From NCBI GenBank assembly GCA_029532625.1, contig JARFXM010000003.1, forward strand, positions 124,001 through 188,000: DNA of 64,000 nucleotides, given 5' to 3'. The notes under the pieces were generated by a model. It searched no databases. It was given only the letters and a program-made list of their open reading frames with translations, and had not been told where the DNA came from. Below, in pieces: positions 12,097 through 22,083 of the stretch; the first letter of the stretch is position 1; the number at the start of each line of letters is the position of its first letter. The translations under genes and the position numbers were made by a program. Origin of the DNA: Lomentospora prolificans (Eukaryota > Ascomycota > Sordariomycetes > Microascales > Microascaceae).

Positions 12097-13231
12097 ATGG
12101 CAGAAATACACTACTCGCAGAGCACAGCCCAGGCGCTGAAGGGCAAGGTGGTGGTGATGACTGGTGAGTCCATCTCAGCCAAGCTCCCGAAATTGTTCGT
12201 ATTTCCAACTTTATGCCATAGGCGGGTCGCAAGGTATCGGCGGTGCAACGGTCGCGCTCCTTCATTCTCTGGGGTCCCATGTCTACTTTGGCGATTGGGA
12301 CGATACCAAGGGCCGGAAGGTCGAGCAGGATCTCAGCAGCGCGACATCTAGCGGCGGATCAGTGTATTTCCAAAAGCTAGATGTCCGAGACTACAATGCA
12401 CAGGTAGCCCTCTTCGATGAGGCGTATAACAGGCATGGCAAAGTTGATGTAGCCATCTCGTGTGCTGCAATCGGGGAGCCGGGTGGTTGGTTTGAGCCCG
12501 AGGATCTGAATCTCGAGAGCGTCCGGAGGGTATGTAATAATATCCAATGGAGTCCTACCTAACTGGTCTTATCCTTTGATTTGCTATAGATTATTAGACT
12601 GACACCGAAGGCGAAAAGGAGCCGGTCCCCGTCAAGGACCACATCGACATCAATCTAACAAGTGTCGTCGCATTCTGCAGAATCGCGCTAGCATACATGA
12701 AGTCAAACAAGCCCGACGCACAGCCAAACGGAGACTTTTCCAAATCAATCGTTCTAGTTTCCTCCATCGCCGGCATCACCGAAGCCCCTGGACTCTTCGC
12801 CTACTCCCCCGCAAAGCACGGCGTCATCGGGCTCATGCGCGCTCTCCGCCCCTGGGCGCCCCTCAAGTACGGTGTTCGCGCGAACGCAATCTGCCCCTGG
12901 GCAACAGATACGCAGATCCTGGGCGGTGTCAGGAAGAAGTGGGTTGAGGAGAAGATGCCGCTGAACACGCCTGAGGACGTTGCTCGCTTTATCGTGCAGT
13001 GTGCGGTGGATAAGGCGTTGAACGGCACTGCTGTCTTCGTATCAGGTGGGAGGGGCTTTGATACCGAGGAGGGCATCAACCGGACACTACCTCAGTGGAT
13101 GGGAGAGCAGAACTCGGTGGAGTTCTTGCGTGGACAGGAGGTTTTGGGACTAGTAAGTCGTAATGTTTGGTCCGTTGAAGGGAACGCCTCACTCACAGAA
13201 CACATAGGGCGACAAATGGACAAGCGACTAA
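12097..13231 (+). CDS. Short-chain dehydrogenase/reductase, 317 aa
   Basis: A second NAD(P)-dependent oxidoreductase. Exons are 12097-12163, 12222-12529, 12598-13152 and 13208-13231. The last exon encodes only GDKWTSD and was found by the GTAAGT donor at 13153 and the TAG acceptor at 13207; reading through would give a longer, less plausible tail. The nucleotide-binding TGGSQGIG is at residues 22-29. Asp47 (FGDWDD) suggests NAD(H). The usual NAG is replaced by CAA (residues 103-105), while the structural Asn is kept in DINLTS (Asn144). The catalytic Ser181, Tyr194 and Lys198 (YSPAK) have normal spacing. It shares intron habit and a divergent promoter with the SDR on the other strand, but the two proteins are not close copies. 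A role together with the nearby MFS permease is inferred. Confidence 0.88.
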
Positions 13232-13653
13232 CAAGCCAAGTAAAGAGGTAAGCTGTGTAGGATGAAGGCTTGGTATTCTACGGTTAGTGGAGCTCTCGCA
13301 ATGCTGGAGTGATTGATAAGGACTAGATTGAAGCGATCAATTGGCACTGAAACGATCTGTGCATGGTGGCTCAACCCGTGGAACACGCCTACAGTAATAT
13401 TACAATAAATCTCGTTAAGTATTATATGTTTGGACGAGGGACTACGGCTTCGAAATCCATATCTTCTCATAATTATCAGTGAGGCAACGGAGGCATGCTG
13501 TCTGATGGCCCCGTTATCGGTGTGAAGAGTATGGTTCTGTGTAGTATACTTACTGTACCCGTGATGATTAGCGCTGTGCATCTCCAAGAAGTCGGAAAGG
13601 CAAGAGTTCCACCGGCGGAGAGTGTTGATGTTGGTAAGGTCGGTCTAAATTTC
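13232..13653. other. Intergenic, 3' flank of SDR
   Basis: About 420 bp. Nothing recognisable apart from the open frame that runs from 13495 into the HET remnant. No start codon sits where the HET family normally begins. Confidence 0.4.
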
Positions 13654-13959
13654 CGCCTCTTCAACCTATTACCCCCACCCGCAATTTCTTTGGCACTCGG
13701 TTTCTTCGGCCACCGTCCCGTCGAGAACTGTATTAAGGCAGTGCTCTCCCACACCTGGCACGACGGCGAGGTCACCTTCCAAGACTTCACCTCGCCCGAC
13801 CGTGCCGCCACCTGCCGCCTCCCAGGTTTCCGCAAGATCCAGCCCATGTGCGAGCTGGCACTGAGAGACGACGTGCGCTACGCCTGGGTCGATGCCTGCT
13901 GCATCGATAAGACGAGTAGTGCTAAGCCGACCGAGGCGATTCAGGGTTACATAGTGTAG
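13654..13959 (+). pseudogene. HET-domain gene remnant, N-terminal half
   Basis: Heterokaryon-incompatibility (HET, PF06985) proteins act in fungal non-self recognition. This half reads on the plus strand. It has RLFN at the expected protein start (without a start Met), then FFGHRPVEN, the hallmark AVLSHTW followed by DGEVTFQDF, LPGFRKI, and RYAWVDACCIDKTSSA, then EAI at 13933-13941. At that point homology stops, and a stop codon follows at 13957. The family would continue with NSM and an aromatic-rich YxWxxxAxVCY segment; that segment exists about 580 bp away on the opposite strand. The half itself is open, so decay may be recent relative to the rearrangement. Confidence 0.75.
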
Positions 13960-14524
13960 CTTGATGGCCAATCGCTGTTCTCCATGATCTTCTCCTGTAC
14001 TCTTATAAGGCCCTTTTCCCCTCGCCGTGTATAGCATGGGTGTATTGACTTTGAATAGTCCTAAAAGGCAGTAGCCATGTCTTCGGCCCTCATTGTGACT
14101 CGTCCGACAGCCCAGGATATCCTTCGCGCGATGCGGAGCATTGCGATATCGACGACTTTCCCGCGGAGGACGCGCTCTTCGACGCGAGTGATTTTCGAAA
14201 TTGGCGTGGCGAGAGATGCCTTCGTGCCACCAAGGACCCGATCCGTGTCGTAGCACCTCATAATCTTGGTCGCGATAAAGTTCCGGGAGGGTCCAGCCAC
14301 GGGTAAACCAACGACTCTTCGCGAATCGCAGCGAAGGCTCTGACGCGGTCTAACACGCCGGCCCCCCTCCCTCCATCACCTAGCTCCCGCGAGAGGACCA
14401 AAATCTCCTCGTCTCCGCTAGCCTCGCTTTTTCGCCAGGCGATTGGATCTCCGGCCCCAAGATCCAGCAAGAATGCATAATAGCAGACGGCAGCCTCCTG
14501 AAACCACTCATACATGGAATTAAT
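13960..14524 (-). pseudogene. HET-domain gene remnant, C-terminal half, inverted and frameshifted
   Basis: Read on the minus strand from 14524, this begins INSMYEWFQEAAVCY, which is the direct continuation of the HET domain that breaks off at 13941 on the plus strand. After a frame change come SRWFTRGWTLPEL (the conserved RxWTLQE-type motif) and, in a further frame, GTKASLA, ERVLRGKVVDIAM, ARRISWA and RAEDMA. These are followed in another frame by YCLLGLFKVNTPMLY and then VQEKIMENSD. At least three frame changes and internal stops make it non-functional. The order and orientation imply an inversion of roughly 580 bp inside the gene. Confidence 0.75.
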
Positions 14525-14952
14525 TTAGTTGCGCGCAGCGATATCAAATGCACAGGACTTCTGGGCGCGCATCACGCCGATAAGACCGAGAAAATACCTA
14601 TAAGCTTATATTCATCCCTCCAAGCTTTGCAACGGCCAATTCGAATTCCCAATCAGTGTCGATGCGCCTGCAGTAGATTTAGGCGAATTGGCCAGTTTTA
14701 GAATCGGCTATAACGTGCGGAAGGGCCAGGAGTTCAGCAACGGCAACAGGATATATCCTAGTTTCATGATGTTCGAAATCAAGCATACTTATGTGTTGAA
14801 ATTGTCCTTGCAATTTTCTATAAGCAACAAGGACTTGGAGGCTAATGGTGGTGGTAAGTTGACCGTATTGCCTCATTGACCAAAGTTCTCAAAGTATAAA
14901 CCGTACTGATAGGTATTTTTGATTGTAACATGCGCTAGTAGCCTAAGAACAT

Positions 14953-15001
<49 letters not shown>

Positions 15002-16302
15002 ATATTCTATTTATATCCGTTATTTGATATGAGGAAGGCGAAATCTGCGTCCATTGAACTTTTAAAACATGTACCAGATAGCAAAATTAGAGAATAGGCA
15101 CCAGAAGACTACTACCAGCGTTCCTAGACGGCATATCGCCTAACTCACCAAACACAGGAAATATGAGGGTAATAGTAGTGAAGACCCTCGAGTATTGTTA
15201 GCCTCAGGAAGATACTGGTAGTAATGTTGCAAGCCCGGGAACAACTCGAGAGACATCTATTATGTTCCAGTAATACAAGATTGTAGGACAGACTTCGATT
15301 AGGTCAGTTCTCTGCTGTAACGGACCTAAGGTTATGAAATGCATTCAATCTGGATACGTATGGACATGGTAGTATCCTCAATATATTTAACTTTACACTT
15401 GAAATGTATCAACTGGTATATCAACATTTCTAAGTTACGAGATGCTGCGATGCCTCAATGCAGTGGCGTTGTCTCCTTTGACTGAGCGGCTTTGCTCAAG
15501 ACCTGAGAGAATTTTAGCTATTGGGATTATCCCTGGCCATTTATACACAGTCAACAGCAACCTCTGTTCTATCTTTACGCTCTGCGGAGTTGCGAAGCAT
15601 TATCATTATACCTAGGCTAGCTTAGGGTGATGTAATATTGAGCATGCCTCGAACTACAATAAGTAGTTTTGAACCCCAAGTAGCGTGATGTTGATAGAGT
15701 GCCCTGCAGTCAGTGAGCTTGTCGATAGGCATCTCTGCCCAAGAAAGGTATTTTTGAGGTCAAGGCGGGGAAGATTACGGCCGAGAAGCCAAAGCGGTGA
15801 GGATGCCCGCATTGTTGGTAAAGACGTCGTCACTTTTCTTGTTTCATCTTGATCCTTCTGGTCCCCAGATTCAAATGAACTAGATCGATTCGATACCTCC
15901 CCTAGTGTGATTATACTGTGAAACGTTCGAAATTGTAGACTGACATTAAGACGCCGAGCGGATCAGCCCCGACAGCCCGTTTTACGTGCATGGGTCTGTG
16001 GGGGAAGGATCGAATGGTTGATGCAACTTTGGATAATTAATCTAGCTGACAAATGATCACACCGCTTACAAATGGCTAAGGCTCAAGGGAAGTGAGCAAA
16101 TACCTAGGGAGCAGGTCAGTAATCCTGAATCCGGCCTAGGCGAGGTGTCAGACACCGGAAACTCATAAAGGACGGACAGTCTCAGCATCGGTCTGACCAC
16201 CGGAACCCCTCTCTCATGGTCCCTCTACCTCTGTCTCACTGAATCCCGAACTTCATATTCAGTTTTGGGTTGGCAAATACCCAACCGAACCAACTAGCCA
16301 AC
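14525..16302. other. Intergenic, AT-leaning, with (AT)n microsatellite
   Basis: About 1.8 kb without a recognisable gene. It holds the microsatellite at 14955-14998. The last 100 bp before 16303 are C/T-rich and look like the leader of the hydrolase gene. I did not find the expected 3' remainder of the HET gene here. Confidence 0.45.
14955..14998. repeat. (AT)22 microsatellite
   Basis: An uninterrupted AT dinucleotide run of about 44 bp. Likely length-polymorphic. Confidence 0.95.
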
Positions 16303-17194
16303 ATGTCTAACACAGCCATCGTCCTTGCCACTGGCTCTTTCACCCTGCCCGAGTTCTACGACAGTATGACTGATGCCATTAGGTCCAAGGGGATTGAGAT
16401 GGTGGTTCCCCACCTGCTCAGCGTAGGCCTCAAAGTCCCTGGTGGGGCCGGTGTCAGGGAAGGCGTAGCACCGCCCATGACTGACGATGCAGCACTCTTG
16501 GCCGGTGAGATCCAGCGCTTGGCTGACGAGGGCAAAGACGTCGTTGTCATGGGACACTCATACGGAGGCACTCCTGCCACAGAGAGCATCAAGGGACTGA
16601 CTAAGAAGGAGAGAGAGGCTCAGGGGAAGAAGGGTGGGGTTGTGAGGCTTGCATACATGACAGCGGTCGTCCCACCAGTTGGAACCCCGTGCGCCGATGT
16701 GCTGAAGGATGTTCTTCCGAGCGATAGCCTCAGAATGAGCCCTGATGTGTGTCTTTTTCAGCTCGTTTAACTCAGCGCGGACGTCTTGGATTTCCAGTGC
16801 TAACGGTTTTTTTTTTTTTTTTTTTTTTATTGTTGAATAGGAAAATTTCTGGCTTAGCCACGACGATCTCGCCAAGTCCGGAGCGGTCATCTTCTCGGAA
16901 ATGTCCGCAGAAGATGCCTTGGCGTGGATGAAACGATTCCCGAAGCACTCTGGTGTAAGCTACGCGACTCCGCTTACGTACGAAGGCTACTCCCAAGTCC
17001 CCGTCTCCTGGCTCTTTTGCGAGAAGGACCAGGTTATCCCGCCCAAGGCGCAGGAAGCGGCAATTGAGTTGATCGAAAAGACCAGTGGGAACAAGGTTGA
17101 TGTCACGAGAATCAATGCTGGGCATTGCCCCAGTATCCTCGCCGGACAGGAGGTGGTTGATTGGATTGTCGGTCTGGTTGGGAAGAATGAATGA
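16303..17194 (+). CDS. Alpha/beta hydrolase (AB hydrolase-6 type), 265 aa
   Basis: A serine hydrolase or esterase of unknown substrate, without signal peptide and so probably cytosolic. Exons are 16303-16746 and 16841-17194, both phase 0; the 94-nt intron has a GTGTGT donor and a T22 run upstream of its acceptor. The start ATG follows CCAACC at 16303. The nucleophile elbow GHSYGG is at residues 84-89 (Ser86). The likely acid is the Asp of CEKDQVIP, where the enzyme is re-entered after the lid, and the likely catalytic His is in NAGHCPS near the C-terminus. Length (265 aa) and order of motifs match small fungal AB-hydrolase-6 proteins. No neighbour explains its substrate. Confidence 0.88.
16807..16828. 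repeat. T22 homopolymer in hydrolase intron
   Basis: A run of 22 T just upstream of the intron acceptor at 16840, acting as an extreme polypyrimidine tract. Prone to length change. Confidence 0.9.
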
Positions 17195-18478
17195 TTAGGA
17201 GCCGGTGAAATTGTATTATCAACCGCCGCCATTTACGGAATGATGAATTGTTTTTTCCCTTGAATAAATGATCAGTAGATAGTATTCACCGGCGATGACT
17301 TACCCAAATCTTGTCACAGTGGTAACCAATACCTCGTTGGACCTACAAAAGAATGGCTCCTATTACCAGCATCTTGAGCTCCACCGACATCCGGTTGGGT
17401 GTCTCGTCCTCACGTTGCCCATATTGCCGCTCATCCACATTCGGATACTACTGAATGGAGCTCGCTCGATGTTGCGTCAGGCTTCAGTTTTAGTAGGATA
17501 TAGGCCAACCAAACCGCATCGCTAGATGGCACGGGTGCGCAACAAATGCGAAGGGCTCTATTCCCAATAACGCAACTCTTCGTTCCGATGGCGACATATG
17601 ATGCATGTACAATCTTCAGCTGCCTGCGGACCAACAGCTGTGGTTTCCAAATCAGGATCCTTCGTTGTTGATCAAGGGTGACTTAGCACGGATAACGGGT
17701 TAGATTCGACTTGCATATTCAGTTTATGTGATGCTCTCCATCTCTCGACGGCATATTCTTCCGCGGTTTTGAAATGGGCATCCGTGAGGGTCATCTACCT
17801 TTGATCGATAATCTTACCAACAGCAGCAGATATCGTGTCTGCCTTTCTAGAGGGTCACGCATCATCGAGTTCACTAGAATAAAGCATTTCTATGACCTAC
17901 CAGCTAACCGCTCAAGCCATGCTTTTTGGAACATTAAGAGTTGCTACCGCAGCTACATGGAGCCATGGGGCGCCAATCACGTAGGGAATCTGGGATACGA
18001 CACGCCACCCAGCTCCTCTCTAGCGAAAGCTAATATGCTCGGCAGACTGGAACTAACCATCTTGATTCAGCAGTTTACGTTAACGCAAAAGAAGCCCTCG
18101 GCGCTCGTAGATATCGAGATCTTTTTAGTGTTTCCTGGTTACCGAAGGCTGGTTTTTATCTGTGGTTTAAGAGGATGAATGAGTTGTTAAGGCCGACCAC
18201 TGCGCCGGCCAAGGAAGGAGCTCTATCAACTTTTGAAGTCGGGTGGGAAGTTAATTTCCTGAACCACTGTCATTCGGTCAGGCACAAATGACCAGCTATT
18301 GGATGGTAGTACAGATTGACTTTATCGGCGGCAAAAGGGGCGGCGGCACTTTCAAAACGAATTCTCAACAGAGATTACCAGGTTATGTTCAAGACAACTA
18401 AATTATAATATCAGCAACAGCTATTATACCAACCAGGCTAGCAACGCCAGCCATAAGGCTCGCGAACGTCCGTTCACC
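17195..18478. other. Intergenic between hydrolase and tannase
   Basis: About 1.3 kb separating two convergent genes. The longest open frame (17774-18178, +) shows no motif, and no splice signals extend it. I see no gene. Confidence 0.45.
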
Positions 18479-20297
18479 TCACATCCAAAACACGGGTACA
18501 CAAAGCGCCGCAGTGATTCCAACCACAATACCCAAAGGTAAACCCAACCTTGCCGAACCGCTCACCGTGGTTGGGTTGTCACCTTCGTCGTCTTCGCCAC
18601 CATTGACCTTTTCGTCGAGTTTGCACTCCCAGCTCGAAGCGTCGTCCATATCACCCCTGCCGTCGTACACTGATTTCTGGGGGAACGGACATATCGGCCG
18701 CTGCCGTAGCACGCCTGTGCTTGCATTATTCTGCGTGGTCCAAGTGGTCGCGATAATAGAGTCAACCGGCACATCCTTCTCGACCCAATCCACAAGCGCG
18801 AGAAGCAGATCATGCTGAGAGTCGCGGAAGCCTGGGACGGACCAGCTGTCAAGGCCCATCACAGAGGCGTGAGGGACGCCGGCAAAATGCCACGGCGCGT
18901 CGACGACAGTAAGCCCGCAGTGAAGCATTCCAGGAACCGGAAAGTATCGGAAGAAGTCCGTCGGATGTCCGCCCATCGCGCTGGAGACCCGATCATAGTA
19001 TAGGGATGATGATCGTTCCGGAACGAGTCCATCGGCCATGCCATGGTATAGGACTATCTTGCCACCCAAAGCCTTGAAATCAGACAGATCATACTTATCG
19101 GCTCTGGACTCGCCCGGGTTTAGTTTCACGGTATCTTCAAACACGGTGAAATTGAAATCATTCTCCCAGCTCCAGTTAGGATCGTTGTAGACAAAGTACC
19201 GCTGGAATCCAGTACCGAATGGCGTAGGCTCGTCTGCGCCAATCACCGTGTTCCATTGAACCTCCGACCCGGGATTGTAACCAGTCCAGACAAACTCTCC
19301 GCTAGGCGAGTAGAAGTCGCCATAAACTTTGTTTGCCGTGTCGATTTGGGCGTCCGTAAGGCATTTCTCTTGGTCAATACCTTGTCGGTCACAAGACAGA
19401 GCGGACAGGTCCACCTTACAGTCGCCGGGCTCGCTGATAATTCCGTCCTCGACGCCGTCGACACCATCACATTGCTTTACCGCTTCCGCAGCAATGACTT
19501 GAAGCAAATCAACTTTTATATGCCTAGGGTCGTCGACAGGTAGGTTGAAAATTCCAACCTGCGTGACGTACGAGTTCAGCACCGGTGGGTTCCATGCTGG
19601 CGCACCAATCATGGCGCCATCAAAGCTGTCGGGGAATTTCTGCAGTTCCCGCATTCCCTGGCGCCCGCCGGTGGAGCAGCCAGTATAATAGGAGCGATCA
19701 GCTTCTTCCTCGTAGTAAGCTGCGACGAGCTTCTTAGCCTGCGTGACACTGCCGTGGATGGCCCGCCATCCCCAGTCGATGCGAGCTTCTTCGTTATCCA
19801 GGGCCCAACTCAAATCGGTGGTGATGGAATTGTGGCCCGTATCCGTAGATACAGTCGCAAACCCGTGGTGTGAGCCTACGCACGGTCTTATTAGGAAGGT
19901 AACAGGAATAAGTGAAGAAAAGATGAATGTGCTTACCGGGGCCCATGTCCAGCCAGTTTATGCCGCCCGCAAACCCTCCATTACCAACAGTCAAAACCCT
20001 CGAGTTCCACTCAGTTGGGAGGAAGAGTCCAAAGCGAAACGACGAATTCGAAGAGGACTCAACCTTGACAATAACGGCGCACAGCTCTGGGAGATTGGTA
20101 GGATTAATTGGGTATCCCAGATTAACCGCACCCTCCCCATACTCATCACCGGTTGACACTATATCTACTGTTTCAATAGTAGCATTGGCATCTAGGAGTG
20201 GCTCGAATATGGATGATTTGCACCGAGTGTTGACATCCAGAGCACTGGCGGCCTGGATCGCCAAGGAGACGAGCATCAGAGTGGACGGGAGTGCCAT
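18479..20297 (-). CDS. Secreted tannase / feruloyl esterase family hydrolase, 585 aa
   Basis: A carboxylester hydrolase of the fungal tannase/feruloyl esterase family (PF07519), cleaving gallate or hydroxycinnamate esters of plant polymers outside the cell. Exons are 20297-19937 and 19875-18479, with a 61-nt intron and in-frame joint. The start at 20297 gives a signal peptide (residues 1-20, ending ASAL). TDTGH at 131-135 follows GSHHGFATVS. The catalytic Ser188 is in GCSTGG, and its Cys187 is expected to pair with the Cys of LHCG, giving the family's CS-D-HC motif. The acid is the Asp of YHGMADGLVP. The tail is unusual: an acidic linker is followed by a hydrophobic stretch (LPLGIVVGITAALCVPVFWM) at the extreme C-terminus, which suggests a GPI or membrane anchor. 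Confidence 0.93.
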
Positions 20298-20380
20298 CTT
20301 GTCGATTTCTTCGATTCTCTCGCCTTGGGTTTGGTAATAACGCATTCGACTCCCTCGAAAAATGTCGGGGTAGAGCGGCT

Positions 20381-20390
20381 ATTTATATGA
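20381..20390 (-). promoter_or_regulatory. TATA-like element upstream of tannase
   Basis: The minus strand reads CATATAAATAG about 85 bp before the chosen start at 20297. Position and sequence fit a core promoter and support the signal-peptide start. Confidence 0.45.
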
Positions 20391-20508
20391 TTGATTGTCT
20401 GGAGGCAATCGATCCTATTCCTCATCATGCTGCTCCGGCGGGATGCCCCAGATCCGGTTCTCGACATGAATCCGACCCACTCTTTAATTCCCCCGCATTT
20501 CCATAAGC

Positions 20509-20853
20509 TTAATCCAAGTCTGGGGTAGGATCGCGATGGCACGCTTTGATGACGCTATGAACCGGAACCACGAGAGCCACCGGAGGAGCCAAGCCTGCCG
20601 AGCCCACAGAAGCCACCGGAACCCCAGAAGCACCCAGAGGCACCAATGCCACCGACGCCACCGGAACCTCAGTACCACCCTGAGCTACCGATGCCATCGA
20701 CATCACCGGATCCGCCATTACCCTCGGCAATGGAAAGGGGTTGCCATTGGAACTGACGAGCGAGTGGGTGGTGACATCGAGGGTGAGACCTTCCATCTTC
20801 GGAGTTATAACCCATGAGGTTAATAGTACCAGGAAAACAATGCTACAGAACAA
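20509..20853 (-). CDS. Possible small secreted repeat-rich protein, 114 aa (doubtful)
   Basis: An open frame on the minus strand starts with a signal-peptide-like MFCSIVFLVLLTSWV and continues into a low-complexity Val/Ala/Ser/Pro-rich tail (PVASV and similar). The DNA carries an imperfect CCACCGG-type repeat on the plus strand (about 20578-20712). The same repeat gives a Gly-rich frame on the minus strand and a Pro-rich frame on the plus strand, so the open frame may only reflect composition. I do not recognise a family. No intron is required. Confidence 0.25.
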   Translation of the reverse strand: MFCSIVFLVLLTSWVITPKMEGLTLDVTTHSLVSSNGNPFPLPRVMADPVMSMASVAQGGTEVPVASVALVPLGASGVPVASVGSAGLAPPVALVVPVHSVIKACHRDPTPDLD

Positions 20854-22083
20854 TACGAATCGAGGAGGCCACCCGAGAGGCTAGATTTACAAAAGCATCC
20901 TCCCTTATGGCGGCCATATTCTGTTAACTCGCATTTTAACACCACCTGCTCGCGGTTGCCCCGACAGGCAATAAGCAGGCGGAGTCACCATACGCACGAA
21001 CACTATTAATGCAGATGACCTCCTTCCCACCACCTTCTCTTCAACTACACTTTACCTAGAAGCCTCCTTCAGCAATACGTCTTTCACGATTGGTTAGTCT
21101 ATCTCAACATTTCGCGCCAACGACGTTGACCGAGATATCGATCGCCATTGCTATATGCAACTTCATTCGCCGTCACTGTTCCATCCCACCATGAGCACTG
21201 ATCCATCAACACACCTCCGGTATGGGCAATGTGTTCGCTGTAGGCGCCTAGTTTGTCAACCCTCAACAGTCTCTGTTAAAACGAGTTCGGACGGTTAAAT
21301 CTGTCTTACGAATGGGAACTTCTCTTGCGGCCAGGCACGTCGTTCACCTGACCGAAAAGTGTGGCTGTGTCCTTGATGCAAAAGTTAACGTTGATTCAGG
21401 ACCCCACACAGAGTGCCCTCGTTTCCAAGACGAGCAAGTCTGTCAGTACACCATACAACATCTTTTATCTAGAGAGATGTTGTCAGTTGCCCAAAACCGA
21501 ACTTATGCCTCCAAATGAATTATTGAACCTGTATAGCCAGGCATCAAAGCCGATAATCGTCACAGTCAGTCATAGTCCGGTGTTGTTATAAAAGTGTAGC
21601 CGTGGGGGACTGTTGGGTCGCAGGCGCAAACCCATCTCAGTTGATAGGTTTGGCTCCAGTAGGTCAAAGCGGGTCTCACCCTCGCCTTCTAGTCTGGGAT
21701 ATGTCTCTTCGATATATCTCATTACATTTGAGTCCCTGCCAAGCGAAGCCCAGTATGCTCTTATTTAAAGGGGCTATCGCGCCTATTGTGTGGCAAATCA
21801 GGAATTGGTTCGCGTTTCAGCAGAGAGACAGGAAAGAATTGCTCTCCACCCTCATGACGAGTAGCCAGGAAATAACTAGAAACCACAGCTAGTACTGGCA
21901 GCTCTAGTGTCATTACGGGAATGCTATGATACTCTACTCTCCAGAGGTACTGCGTGACTAGGTCATCAAATCGGTGTATTTTAACATAGCAGACTAGTTT
22001 CATAGCCTATAGAGATAGAGGGGATGATACAGCGGCGTTTCCAACAGGGCCAGCTAGCCAGGGTATTATAAATGCAGCATTTT
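20854..22083. other. Intergenic between small ORF and regulator gene
   Basis: About 1.2 kb. Short open frames only, with no domain motif. I see nothing that supports a gene. Confidence 0.4.

Noticed and set aside
17774..18178. 134-aa plus-strand open frame
   Set aside because: No domain, no promoter or leader signals. Likely chance.
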